Assembly (NCBI GenBank): GCA_947034895.1
Contig: OX344764.1
Location: 41,914,935-41,978,934, forward strand
Length of the DNA stretch: 64,000 nucleotides
Reading direction: 5' to 3'
Origin: Rhytidiadelphus loreus
Taxonomy: Eukaryota > Streptophyta > Bryopsida > Hypnales > Hylocomiaceae
Below, one piece after another: positions 9,888-21,400 of this stretch; position 1 is the stretch's first letter, and each line of letters opens with the position of its first letter. Under the pieces are notes generated by a model, which saw nothing but the letters and a program-made list of their open reading frames with translations, was not told the origin of the DNA and ran no database searches. Position numbers and translations under genes: made by a program.

Positions 9888-12800
9888 ATGGGAAGTCGCA
9901 GGAGAGTCGCAAGGGAGCTTCTTCAACTCGCAAATGCGGCAACATCTTCTTCAGGGCGCATTTCGATTCCCTCTCCTATTCCCAAATTCAAACAAACCCA
10001 TCTCGCATCTCGCTATGGTTGGTCAACTTCTTTCCAAACAGGCTCTAAATCGACTTTCCGAGCTGGATTTGGAGCTTCCCGAGGGTTTGCAACTGCGACA
10101 ACACCTCCACTTCCTGCGCAACTCCCCTGGTACGGCCGCTACGTGGGTTACACGATTCTCTTGGGTGGGTCAGCCATCTTGACATACTACTACTACCCAC
10201 ACCCCAATCGCGGCCCGCGCGTGCAACAGCAGCAACCCAACCTCAGTCTTCCCCTTGACGACGAGCACACGGTGACGAACTGGAGCGGCACGCACTCCGC
10301 CACGACGCGCGTGTACGTGCAACCCGAGAGTTTGCAGGAATTGGAGGAGATTGTGCGGCTTGCGCATGAGCAGGGGCAGAGGATTCGGCCTGTGGGGTCG
10401 GGGTTGTCGCCCAACGGGATTGGGTTGAGCGAGGCAGGGATGGTGAACTTGGCGTTGATGGATCAGGTGGTGAGCGTGGATCGGGAGACGAAGAGGGTGC
10501 GAGTGCAGGCAGGGGCCAGGGTTGCCGAAGTGGTGGAGGCGTTGAGGCCGCATGGATTGACGTTGCAGAATTATGCGTCCATACGGGAGCAGCAAATCGG
10601 AGGGTTCATTCAGGTTTGGGCTTTGTGTGCTGAGAAATCCACACTCTTGAACCCTAAATCTCGATCGAGAATCTCCATAATGCTGTTTGATATCGCCATT
10701 GCATACCACGGAATCAATTTGGGGAATTTGGGGAAACATGTTTTGAGTGCTTACGAAGGGATCGTTCAATCTGATTACTTACTGAAGAGTTTCTTTGCAC
10801 TTGCTGAGGAAATCTACCTCCCCCTTGAACCCTAAAAGAATCTCCTCGAGTTGCTTTGACATTGTGATTGTTTTTTGCTATTGATTTGGAGCGTCGTGTG
10901 CATACCACGGGAACCAATTTGTTGAATTTTGACAAACGCGTTTTGGTCCTTGTTTGCGACCTCTGTTGATTGGCATTGTGATGCGTTTTTTCTATTGATT
11001 TGGACCGTCATCGAAGGGATCGATGAATCTGATAACTTGTGGCTCTTTGCTTTTGTTGAGAAACCCTTAAACCCTAAACCCTGAAACCCTGATCTAGAAA
11101 CGCCTTGAGGCTGTTTTACATTGTGAATGTTTGATATGGAGCTCCATATGCATGCCATGGCAATGAACTTGTAGAATTTCGACGGACATGTTTGGAGTGA
11201 GTGCAAAGGGATTGTTCAATCTGGTAACTTGAGGCATGGGATGGGAACCTGGATACGAGGCACTGAGGATTGGTTGTAGAGGTCTTGATTTGACAGTGTT
11301 TTTATTTTGATTCTTTTCTATTGATTTGGAGCGTCCTGTGCATACCGCGGGAATCAATTTGTTGAAATTCGACTTACATGTTTGAGTGCTTGTGAAGAGA
11401 TTGTTCTATGTGATAACTTGAGATTTGTGACGAGAGGCTAGATGTGAGACACCTAGGGTTGGTTGTGGCAGTCTGGATTTGACAGTTGTTTTCATGGTGA
11501 TTCTTTTTTATTGATTTTGGAGCATGGCTGTGCATGTCACTGCAATGTTGAATAATGAGATTGGTCCAAGGTGTGAGGAGATCCTTTGAATAATGTTATG
11601 CTTAGGGCTTGTTGTGGTGATGATGGTTTGTGGCAGGTAGGGGCTCATGGAACCGGAGCCAAGCTGCCTCCAGTGGATGAGCAGGTAGTGAGTTTGAAGC
11701 TGGTCACTCCTGGCAAGGGGACTTTGGACCTCTCGCCGGAAGATGGAGATTTGTTCTACCTAGCTCGATGTGGTTTGGGTGCTCTGGGTGTGGTTGCCGA
11801 AGTTGAGCTCCAATGTGTGCCAGCTCACAAGCTTTTGGAAACAACGACCGTCACCAATATGAAGCAAGTCAAAAGAAACCACAAGTAAGAATGTTGCTTC
11901 GATTGTGTCATTCCTTCCTGGGTCTATTGCGACAGGCAGTTGTATCAATCTCATTATTGGTTGCCTGTTTTTTAATTTGCACCATTGTTCCATCATTTTG
12001 GGTACATCAGACCACAGTATTAGTTTCTGTCTACTAAACGACTTTTACATTGACTGCAGGAAATGGCTGCAAGAGAACCAACATCTACGCTATATGTGGA
12101 TCCCTAGCACAGATACAGTAGTAGTGGTGCGATGTAATCCTCTAAAGGAAGGCCAAGTTCCCAAGGAGGCTTCGTCAAATTACAGTGAGGACGAGAGGTT
12201 GGGCGCGGCACGATCTTTATACAAAAAAGTGGCTGCACAATACTTGTAAGTAGTTTTCGTCCACTCCACCCACGCTATTATTGGCTATGGTTGTCACCAC
12301 TCATCGAGAAATTCTATTTTTTGGAGGCCACTTTCTCTCGGTACTTATTATGACTGCAAGGACTTAACCCCTAATAAGTACCCAATTTAAAAACACCCAG
12401 TCCAATTTGGAAGCTCGTAGTCAATTATAGCAACTTTCAAAATGTAGGTTACGATTTCTTCTTTTTGTTGGTATTTTCTTTTTTACCTTCCTGGATGATT
12501 TATTCTAAGCAGACACTTTTGTCCATTCAGGGATTAATGTGAGAAGTCCACTGTTTTAGTAAATGACTATAACTTCATTCTAACCATATTATCGGTGGAC
12601 AGGGCGAAGTCGCATGAGCCTGAGTCACATGAAGTGCAAGCAACAAAAACTCCACAAGCAGAGTCTGGGATGTGGGGCGGAACTGGGGCAGGTAGCAGAG
12701 AGCCTGTGGGACATCTTTCTGATGAGGAGCTGAGTTCGCTCTCATTCACCGAGCTTCGTGACAAGCTTCTTGGATTTGACCCTCTCAACCAAGCCCATGT

Positions 12801-14337
12801 TATCCAGGTGAGCTCCCGTTTCTGCACATCCTGATGCTTTTGGTATTGGTTTTTCAGGTAATTAGGACTGCTAGTCGAGCTTTTAGTCAATATCAGAAAG
12901 AGATTTGCAAGATTGTATACTGTGCTGGAAATCAACTTGTTTTTTATTGTGCAGGTGAACCAAGTGGAGGCCGAGTACTGGAAGAAGAGCGAGGGCACCA
13001 GGGTGGGTTGGAGTGACGAGCTCCTGGGCTTTGATTGCGGGGGTCAGCAGTGGGTGTCGGAGACGTGTTTCCCAACGGGAACAATTCAAAAACCGGACAT
13101 GCAAGATTTGAAGTTTATTGAGCAAGTCATGAGTATGATCAAGCGAGAAGGCATTCCTGCTCCATCTCCCATTGAGCAGCGGTGGACGGCCAGCAGTCGA
13201 AGCCCTCTTAGCCCAGCTTTTGCTTCATCTGTAGACAGCATATTCTCATGGGTGAGTTCCAATCATCTCAAAATCAACCCTACCTCACTGAGCACAAACT
13301 ACACAAAACTTCTTACGCTGGACACTTATAGCTAAATACATACAGTTCGAAGATGTAGGACATGATTTCTTCTTTCAATTGGAATATTTTTGCTAACCTC
13401 CATTGAAGCTTCCTATGCGATTCTTTCAATTCCTATATACAGGAAGCGTTCGCATTTGACCATGTAGTCACTGGGGGTTTAAGAAGAGACTTTTGTTGAA
13501 CCCCATTGACTGGTATCGTTTTTGGGACATTTAACAGGTTGGCATTATTATGTATCTCCCAACCGCTGATGAGAAACAGAGGGAAGCCATCACGGAGCGC
13601 TTCTTTGAGTACCGCAAGTCTGCACAGCACCAGATTTGGGATACTTATGGAGCACATGAACATTGGGCCAAGATAGAGGTAAGTAAATCCATTGATGCCT
13701 TGTTGTTTTTTACATTGACCAGATGTGGATGCTACTTGCATCACTTTAAGCGTTAATTTTAACATATGTAGGACTGATTTTGGGGAGATCAATGTAGAGT
13801 TGTGGAGTGATCACTTCGGGTACAAGAGCCTAATCTCTTGAGAGATCAAAGTTTTATCAAATTTACGTATGAATTTCTTCTGCAATTTCAAAGTAAGAGG
13901 TTGTAGACCACTACTGAAGGGACAGTAGACAACTCCACTTCATTCAAAGCTCAGTGGCCATCGACATTTAGCCAAGTCATACTTACACACCTCTTGCTAA
14001 TTGATAGCCAACCAAGTGTTTAGACAACCCAAAACTGACCCTAGACTCTCAGTTTCCTCCATTTTCATTGCCAGTATTTCGTCTGCGACTCTGTCAATAG
14101 ATTGGATTTGTGACTTGAAAAAACATAGCTTGAGATCTGCTTTGATGACTCGATTGTTTCGTGCAGGTCCCGAAGGACGAGAATTCCTTGGAATGGGTTC
14201 GGGAGCGGCTTGGGCAAAGGTATCCTCTGGACAAATTTTACAAGGCAAGAGAGGAGCTGGACCCGAAGAGCATTCTTGTAAATGACACCATTAGCAAGCT
14301 CTTGCCGCGAACTCATACAGAAGCCAATTCAACATAA
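9888..14337 (+). CDS. GLDH: L-galactono-1,4-lactone dehydrogenase, mitochondrial
   Basis: Final enzyme of ascorbate biosynthesis: it oxidises L-galactono-1,4-lactone to ascorbate, passes electrons to cytochrome c at the inner mitochondrial membrane, and assists complex I assembly. Seven exons: 9888-10613, 11637-11884, 12060-12245, 12603-12807, 12955-13251, 13538-13678, 14167-14337 (657 aa; the Arabidopsis protein is 610). Residues 1-80 form an Arg/Ser-rich targeting region, and a hydrophobic segment near 85-105 precedes the mature start. The FAD domain shows NWSGTH, PVGSGLSPNGIG (Leu where oxidases have a flavin-linking His), IREQQIGG and VGAHGTGA. The C-terminal domain shows GWSDELLGFDCGGQQWVSE, PIEQRWT (the E-x-R active-site pair of the family) and EHWAK near 595-599. 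Exon 4 encodes a Gly/Ser linker longer than the Arabidopsis one. Intron 1 (1,023 bp) is filled by a tandem array. Confidence 0.95.
10690..11636. repeat. Tandem array filling GLDH intron 1 (five to six ~190-250 bp units)
   Basis: Repeated landmarks are TGCATACCACGGGAATCAATTT, AATTTCGAC..ACATGTTT, GAGTGCTTGTGAAGGGATTGTTCAATCTG..AACTT and CTATTGATTTGGAGCGTC. GCATACC-like starts lie at 10701, 10900, 11150, 11340 and 11532, with a truncated unit near 10993. Units end with GGTTGTGGCAG or TTTGACAG, which resemble the true acceptor TTTGTGGCAG at 11636, so the last unit includes the 3' splice site. A telomere-like stretch with four AAACCCT-type repeats is at 11061-11090. Confidence 0.8.
13800..14025. 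repeat. Dispersed repeat in GLDH intron 6, related to one in an EDM2 intron
   Basis: Colinear with about 48637-48840 in an intron of the EDM2 gene. Shared runs include GTATGAATTTCTT, GAGGTTGTAGACCACT, CAGTGGCCAT and ATTTAGCCAAGTCATACTTACAC. Neither copy shows clear terminal repeats, so the element class is unknown. Confidence 0.5.
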
Positions 14338-14717
14338 TTGTCAAGTAGATCAAGTTATTTCCAGGCCATCTCCATCTCCATTTGCATCTGCGTTGACGTG
14401 GGTTTGAGTGATTTTTGGGGTAATCTGCCTTGCTTCCAACATCATTGCTTTGTTTGTGATGAAATCCACTTGCTTTTCCTTAGAGCTGGTACCACTTGTG
14501 GAAACTACAAAATAGGATTTCCAGTTCAAACTGTGCGTGCAGGAAAGTGTGTTGCATTGGGGTGGAATGTGTGGAAGAATTGGATTCCATGGAAGCTCAC
14601 GGGAGTGAATTTTTTCTGCCTGCCATTATAAGGTAACCATAACATTGGATAACCAGGCAATGGTCCTCCCCATGCTAGGAAGGTATTATGCTTTGCTAGA
14701 TGTCTAGGAGGGACTTA

Positions 14718-14980
14718 GAGCATCCCTATCAATCTGATCTATTTCCCTAAAAATTTAGGGAGAGGACCTCAGATGGGGATGGGGATACAAAAGCTTGCGC
14801 GCACCAGTCTTGAAACAAGATCTCTACCCCAAATTTATAGAGAACTCGGTAAAAGTTGGGTCCAATTCCCTATATTGGAGTTTATATAGAGAACTCGCGA
14901 GGTTTCATCTCTATAAAGTCAAGGTTGACTAGTTTGAGGTCCCAAGTTTGGGGATAGAGAACACATTGGTGGGAATGCTC
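14718..14980. mobile_element. Tourist-like (PIF/Harbinger) MITE, copy 1
   Basis: The left end GAGCATCCCTATCAAT and the right end GGTGGGAATGCTC are inverted. TTA flanks both sides (14715-14717 and 14981-14983). The GAGCATC terminus with a TTA duplication is the classical Tourist/PIF-Harbinger signature. The element is 263 bp, with no coding capacity. Confidence 0.85.
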
Positions 14981-14983
14981 TTA

Positions 14984-15376
14984 GAGCATCCTTACCAGTG
15001 ACTTCCCTATCCCTATCTAAATGATTTTCATCTGGATAGGGAAAAAAACTCCCCCCACCAACATTTCCTATCCCTAAAAATTTAGGGAGGAAGGGTCCGA
15101 ATTCCCCAAATGGGATGATGGATAGGGAATTCAAGTAGAGTAATCCTTAAACCACTTTCCACCTTTCCAAGATGAGTTGTGCTTCATTGATTTGAGGGAG
15201 TACTATTCATTTGGCCTTGTTACTATTTTTTCCCTTTTAACTTCTTCCTACCTCTATTTAGTAATAAGTTGAAAATATAAGGAACCACTAGTGGGAGCTT
15301 GTCTTCCCTATCCCCATTTGTGCTCCCCTTCATCTCAACGGAGGTAGGGATAGGGAAGACATTGGTGGGGATGCTC
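14984..15376. mobile_element. Tourist-like (PIF/Harbinger) MITE, copy 2, abutting copy 1
   Basis: The left end GAGCATCCTTACCAGTG and the right end ATTGGTGGGGATGCTC are inverted. The flanking TTA at 14981-14983 is shared with copy 1 and the other is at 15377-15379. The element is 393 bp and shares CCCTAAAAATTTAGGGA with copy 1. It probably arose by insertion of one element into the target duplication of the other. Confidence 0.85.
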
Positions 15377-15413
15377 TTATTAGTGAATTTAAAGATTGGG
15401 ATTGGCTGAGGAG

Positions 15414-15535
15414 TTGTAGAAGACAACTTTGTTCATTGTAGGGGTCCCCTTTTCAAAGATGCAAAATTGAAAGGAATTGTAGAAGACAACTTTGTTCACT
15501 ATAGGGGTCCCCTTTTCAAAGATGCAAAATTGGGA
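15414..15535. repeat. 63-bp tandem duplication
   Basis: Two nearly identical copies start at 15414 and 15477. Each reads TTGTAGAAGACAACTTTG through CCCCTTTTCAAAGATGC. They lie next to the second MITE but outside its TTA duplication. Confidence 0.85.
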
Positions 15536-15539
15536 CCCT

Positions 15540-17112
15540 TGCCTCATCAGTATACAATGTTATGAACAAAACCTAAGACCAACCAAAACCAAGGAATTAA
15601 CCTTGAAATGACATGCCTCACAATCCTTCACTTTGGTAGTTGCCATTTTGCAACTATATATAAATGAATTTTGTTATATTTATTTTTCAAAGATGACATT
15701 GCATGTGGTTTATGAGTCATCTTCTATGAGTCATAAAAATTTGAATTTTTTTTTTGTGAAAAATTGAAAAATATTAATAGTTTTCTTTAGGAAAAGTGAA
15801 AAAAATTCATGTCAAAAAACAAAATGTGCTCAAAAAATCTAAAGTTTTTACTATAAGAGTATTCCAAATGGTGCAAATTTGCTTTTGATCTCCTCTTTTT
15901 TCAAAGGTGGGAATTAAACCTCAATCTAGGAAAGAAGCCAACTCAACATGATTAGATTGTATACAACATGCCTTGTTGCCATTCTAGAAAAATTTAAGTA
16001 GAGTAAAGCCATACCTTATCATTTCTAACAAAACTCAAGTAAATAAATGTAAGAATTCAAATGCTTTCAAGAATAAGTATTGAATAGGGTTTTTAACATG
16101 ACTTTACAATCAACTCAAACATTTTTCTTTTAAATTTTAAAAAATGAACATTAAAAGATTATTCTCATTATTTAATTAGATAAAGGCTAAAATTATTGTG
16201 GTAATAGAAAGATTACTTGAAGGTTGTAACTAAGTGTATTTTGAGTTTAATAAATTCAAATATATTGTTTCAATACTATTTTGCATCTTAGGAAGAAAAT
16301 TTTCAAATTACTCACACTATTTTGCTATAATTATTAATTTATTTTCATCCTCATCATTGACTACAAAAATTGTGACAATTACACTTCTTCATGGAATCAG
16401 TTAAAAACGAAGGAGCATGTTTTTTTCATGAATAAGCAGATTGTTATCAATATGCATAAATATCTTTCACAAATCCAAAGGTCAGAGGTTGTCAACTCCT
16501 ACAAGTGACATACAACTTGTGAAATAAGTTCATCGAAAAGTATGATGAGTTCCTGGTGGTAATAATGGACAACACTGGAGACAAATCAAGTCTCTAGCAA
16601 TTGTTGTATGGGAGCAAGTCAAGAATATCAAAAAAAACTCTCAAGCTCAGACATTTCAAAGCTCCCCCACCAAATAATGAGAGTGCTCAGGATTACTTTG
16701 ACTTGGTCCAACTGAAAGCCCCAATCCTGGATTCTGAAAAATTTCTACAACTAAACTATGCAATCCGTTTCATGAATCGCCACTACTTGATGGCGAAACA
16801 ATGTTTGATCCTTGGATGTAATTTAACATCCTATCTCTGTTTCTACATGTATGTTACGCAAAAAGAATCCTAATCTTCGATTGCCATTGCGCTTGAATTG
16901 ATGGGCAAGCATGAATGATTTTGAGAGCGTCTAACAATTATATACCAGTGATCAAGGAGTTTCACGTTGTCTGTGAAACCTTAGATTCAATCTACAACCT
17001 ATCGCTGTTTTAAAAGAATGCCTGTACAAAAAAGAATCCTTATTATCTTCGAGTGTCATTGGGTTAATTTGAATGAATAAATCTGAGAGCAGGTATGTAC
17101 CAACGGAGTCGA
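15540..17112. other. AT-rich intergenic DNA
   Basis: Low-complexity, AT-rich sequence with no open frame that resembles a family. A 90-codon frame at 16601-16873 on the + strand has no recognisable motif and lies in sequence of the same composition, so I do not call it. Confidence 0.5.
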
Positions 17113-17553
17113 TCACCAGCCAGAAGATTGTGGAGCCTGCGCCCCAGCCGATTTCCGACACTCCGTCAACATGTCCACATAGAACTGGCACTTGGCGACG
17201 TCATTGGCATTGGCTTGCAAGCAATCCTTGAACGCTTTCGCTTGATTCGCACAAGTATCCACTTCCTGGCTCGTCCCCGACGTCGACGACGACGACTGCG
17301 TCACCTGTGTCACTTCATGGTGCACAGTGCGCGGTCCCATCACGGCGTCCACAGCCCGATGCGCAACCGCACTACCGCCTCCAAACGCCATGCCCTCAGC
17401 AATTGTGCTCCCGATCCCCCTCATCATCCCCCCCGTCTGCTGCTGCTGCGGCGGCAGCACAGCAGGAGGGGGAGGAGCTCGCACCACAGCAGGAGCAGTC
17501 GATGGCCGCGCAGCTGGTCGCGATGGTCGCGAGTTTCGTGAGCCGCGAGGCAT
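17113..17553 (-). CDS. Twin CX9C (CHCH domain) protein, At12Cys/CHCHD2-like
   Basis: A 146-residue protein of the CHCHD2/CHCHD10/Mix17 family (plant At12Cys proteins). These small proteins are imported into the mitochondrial intermembrane space by disulphide relay and are linked to respiratory-chain and stress function. The N-terminal third is basic and rich in Pro, Ala, Ser and Arg, followed by a Pro/Gln run (about 27-39). The hydrophobic, glycine-rich GGMMRGIGSTIAEGMAFGGG at 41-60 is a family hallmark. The CHCH fold has Cys101-x9-Cys111 and Cys122-x9-Cys132. I start at 17553 (MPRGSR); an in-frame ATG nine codons upstream (MCVFLV) adds a segment not typical of the family. No coding intron. 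The region upstream on this strand holds short direct repeats but no obvious promoter motif. Confidence 0.9.
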   Translation of the reverse strand: MPRGSRNSRPSRPAARPSTAPAVVRAPPPPAVLPPQQQQTGGMMRGIGSTIAEGMAFGGGSAVAHRAVDAVMGPRTVHHEVTQVTQSSSSTSGTSQEVDTCANQAKAFKDCLQANANDVAKCQFYVDMLTECRKSAGAQAPQSSGW

Positions 17554-18027
17554 GGCTACCAAAACCAAAAAAACGCACAACTCCCCAAAACAAAAAACCG
17601 CACCTACAAATCGAAGGAGAACTCTAAAACTGCTTCCACAAAATCCTTCAAATCTTTAAAATTAGACCACAAACGATAAATCCTGCAGAGCAAATTGCGA
17701 ATCAAGAAAATCGAGGAAGACTTTGGAACCGCAGCAAAAAATTATTAAAACCCTACAGTAGCCTAAAAATTACGCAGAGCATAATTTCGAAGGAAAATTT
17801 TCAGGCGAAACCTCAGTAACCGCTTGAAGAAAAGTGGGGAAAAGTAAAAAAATTGTGCAGACGCTCCCGCAGAGTGAATTCCGAAACCCAAGAAATTGGA
17901 GGAGAACTCTGCCAATTTCACTACCTTACAAAAAACCGCTCAGACCGACTGACTGCAACTTGCAGCCCGACTTTCGGAAGAATTCAATCATGTACAATTG
18001 GCATGCATGCGAGACGCTTGGAAGAAA

Positions 18028-18130
18028 GCGATCGCTCCAGATCGGATAAAAAAGCATGCAATGCAAGACTCTCGGAAAAGGAGATGTCGAATGCGATCGC
18101 TCCAGATCGGAAAAAATTGCATGCAATGCA
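18028..18130. repeat. 65-bp offset direct repeat upstream of the CHCH gene
   Basis: GCGATCGCTCCAGATCGGA is followed by an A-run and GCATGCAATGCAA, once from 18028 and again from 18093. The repeat is short and non-coding. Confidence 0.7.
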
Positions 18131-18419
18131 ATGCAAACCACTTTGGACTTGTGGACGAAAGGACGTTGTAGAGCGGCACTGCAACTTGCAATGCAAAGCA
18201 TCGTGGCCATGGCTTTTCCTGATGCTTCCAGCTTGCCCACTTGGCAGGCCTCCGTGGCATGCTGCCGTGGCGGGGTGTGAGGCGTCCACCAGAACACTGA
18301 CCCCTTGGCCTGACGGCTACGGGCAGTGTCAGTAGATGCTCTCAAACCAATCTTTTTCAATAAATTTTGAAACCGAAACTTGAAAAACTCCTTCTGAAAT
18401 TTATTATAGGTTGTAACTT

Positions 18420-21400
18420 TCATAAGCAGGTGTTTTCTTCTTTAAGTTCAAAATGTTGTGTTCTAATTACACAAAGTGGTAATTTCCCAAGATTTAAGTA
18501 TAATTGCTTATTTATTCAAGTCATTATAAAAAAGTCATTTTTTGTACTACAAAAAAGTAGTTTTTTTGATGTGAAACATATCTATACACCTTGAACCATA
18601 GAGTATGTCCAAAGAAAAGTTTTGAAAACCTATAGTGTTCAAATGTATATTAGAGCTCTAATATAAGAATCTGCACAATCATTTCGTTGAGTGAGAAAAA
18701 CAAGATTTTATGTATTTGGGGCATGTTTTCAGTCATCCATTTTTGATACATCAAATCTAATATTATAGTCATAAAAAAATCTTAGTTCAAGAAATAACGC
18801 ATAGAACTATAATTAATTTTTCCCAATTCAAAATTTATTCTACAGTTTTTTTTCATGAATTTGGAGTGTGATTTTGCCTAGTTACAATGCATTTAACAAG
18901 AGCTTTAAACACTCAAAAAAAATTTAAACTCTTGATAGAAGAATAGAAAGTGCATTGCTCAATCCAAATATGACTTTCAATGCTTTCAAATAGTCTCCAA
19001 TCAACTATGTTCGGGGATGAACCAACAACTAGGTCAAAATTTGCTACTAGTAGTGGAATTGGGAGAAAACCCATTTGCAATTAGAAACTAACTTTGGCAA
19101 AAAAAAACGGTGAAAAAATCCATAATTATTTCTTGAGTGAAAAATAGAGAAAACAACATGATTGGGTACTCCCCAGACTAGTTTAATTTAGGAATTGGGA
19201 GGAATTAGCTAGTGAAATTAAAATACAGTGATTATGCACCTAAAACTCAAGACTAGAAATAATAATAAAATTTGATTTGATTCAGTAGTATCAAAAAAAC
19301 TATCAACACACCAAACTATAAGGTACAAGGTTCATAAATCACCCATTTAAGGCCTGAAACTAAATTTGGAGGGAGGTGAATCTTCTTTAAAATATTTTTC
19401 AGTAAATTTTCTTTGAAAGAAAAGTAGTTTTAGGTGCATCTGTCCTTGGTCGTTTCATATTTTTTGGAGCTTTGTGGAATTACTTATGAAATTTTGAAGT
19501 TAAAATGACATACGGCTCTAAACTTGCCCCCCCCTCCTCAAATGTACACTGCTTGTACATTGCTGAAGGCTATTTTAGAGCATGTGCGCTTTCAGAACCT
19601 CCTTATTAGTACCTAGTCCTCTTTATTGTCACATTCCAGTCTATTAATAACACGCTGCAGTGTCACTCGCCCACGTGAACTACGTATTATAACCTGCGCT
19701 TTGCGCGTGATATAAAGGAGCTCCCACTGGGGTGTGGCCCCGAAAAGGTCTTGAAAAAGTGCTTTCCACAGCAACGTGTCGCAGCGGAAAGATATTTGTG
19801 TCGAGCATGGGGGGCCCACAGCCAGATATTTTCTTTTGTTCCCGCTCTGCTCTGACGAACTTCACAATCCACCTGGACTGTCGGCGAAAAAGGAAAAAAG
19901 AAAAGAAAATCTGCCCGTAAGGAAAAAAGTGCACCCACTGAGAATCCCACGTGGCAAAAAGGGACTCGTGAAAGATCAACAGCCTGACTATTTCACTGTA
20001 TCTTTATCTGACGTCACTCACTGGCTGAGACTGACCTGTCAGGTGCAACTTGTCAGGTCAGCCAATCCGATGCAATTTACTTTCTAAAGAGGGTAAGTAA
20101 AAGAAAACGAATCTTGTCAGAAATCTTTAATGAATCGCCACCCTTTAATTACTCACTGCAAGCGGTTAGGCAGGCATGTGGCTAGAACATTTTCTGTCAG
20201 AACCTTTTTTTTCTTTTTCTTTTTCTATTTATTTTTTTCCAGTTATAAAAAGGGGATTGAAATTTCTGAAATTCTGGAACAAAGATAAAAAGTTACCCAA
20301 AGCATCTCATTTTCCATTCAGGGATGCATCTAGCTTATGGGATATGACACTTTTTTTTTTTAAGACTGGAAGATGCCGAAGTAGAAAATTCCCCCCAGAA
20401 TAATTACAAAATCATCCAAAGAAATAAGTACTCCCGACAATAGTGAAAATAGGGAGTAATTTCCCCACACACAATTTGTAAGGTAAAACCACCTCAAACC
20501 ACACAAATAAGCAAAATTCAGCATGGTTACCATTATTATATTGGAATTTTTTTTTTTCATGGGTCATGTTGGTTGAGTGAAAAGGGGATTCTAGATTGCT
20601 CTTAGAATGCATTTCCAAGCCCCTACTATGCACTCAAAAGAGGCAGTCACCCCCTTTTTCTTCTCCAGGCCCACCTCAACCATTGATTCTCTCTCGGTCA
20701 CCCCAGCCGTTGATAGTTTTTGGAAAAAAAACCCAGGGCCGTCTCTTTGCTCTTGATGAGGGTTGTTGTGAAAAATTGTCCCTTGTCGATATCGGATACA
20801 AATATTTTATATTGTATATGGATATTATATACCGTATATGGATATTATATATCGTATATGGATATTATATACCATATACATGTACAAGATACATGGATCA
20901 ATCATGATACAATCAATATGTCCCATATTGATTGTATGACCCCCCCACCCTTTCAAAATTATAAAAGGAGTGGTGTGTGTTTGAAAAATCAAGCTTAATA
21001 AAATTTTAATATTATAATTTAAAAAAATAAAAAAATTTAATTTAAATTTTAGAAACCTGGGGGAAAGGAGTTTTTTTTTTTTTTGGAGGGGAGAATTATT
21101 GCCTCTTTTGGGTTGTCACAGTGTCACTATGCACTCAAAAGAGGCAGTAATTGCCTACATACAATCACATAATTACACGAAGTAATCATAGTGAATAAAA
21201 CTACCAGGTTTTTGAAAGTGCTGAAAATAGGTGTGGGCCGTAGAGTCTCATGAATAGTGGGAGTACACTTTATAGGCAAGACTCTCTAGTGTGTGATTTT
21301 AGGAAGCGTGCGATTTTTTAGGTGTAGGTACCTTACATGAGTGCACTCCAAGTAAATTGAAATTAAGTTACTGTATATATTTGCAACAATGTGCAAAATT
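18420..21400. other. Intergenic: AT-rich DNA with a CG-rich islet at about 19620-20060
   Basis: No supported gene. The islet contains CCCACGTGGC (19946-19955, a G-box core), another CCACGTG near 19671 and a palindromic TGACGTCA (20009-20016). These plant bZIP/bHLH binding motifs could mark a promoter, but no coding exon follows it. A 20-bp unit (GTATATGGATATTATATACC) is repeated three times at 20814-20873. An exact 22-bp direct repeat (starting CTATGCACTCAAAAG) is at 20626-20647 and 21127-21148. About 19398-19570 is related to 33999-34170. Confidence 0.5.

Noticed and set aside
11061..11090. Interstitial telomere
   Set aside because: Only four imperfect AAACCCT units within an intronic array; more likely a telo-box-like motif than a telomere fusion.
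17926..18423. 165-codon minus-strand frame upstream of the CHCH gene
   Set aside because: Built partly on the GCATGCAATGCAA direct repeat; no family resemblance, with competing frames on both strands.
20720..20998. Open frames with YGYYI repeats
   Set aside because: Produced by the 20-bp GTATATGGATATTATATACC repeat; no other coding feature.
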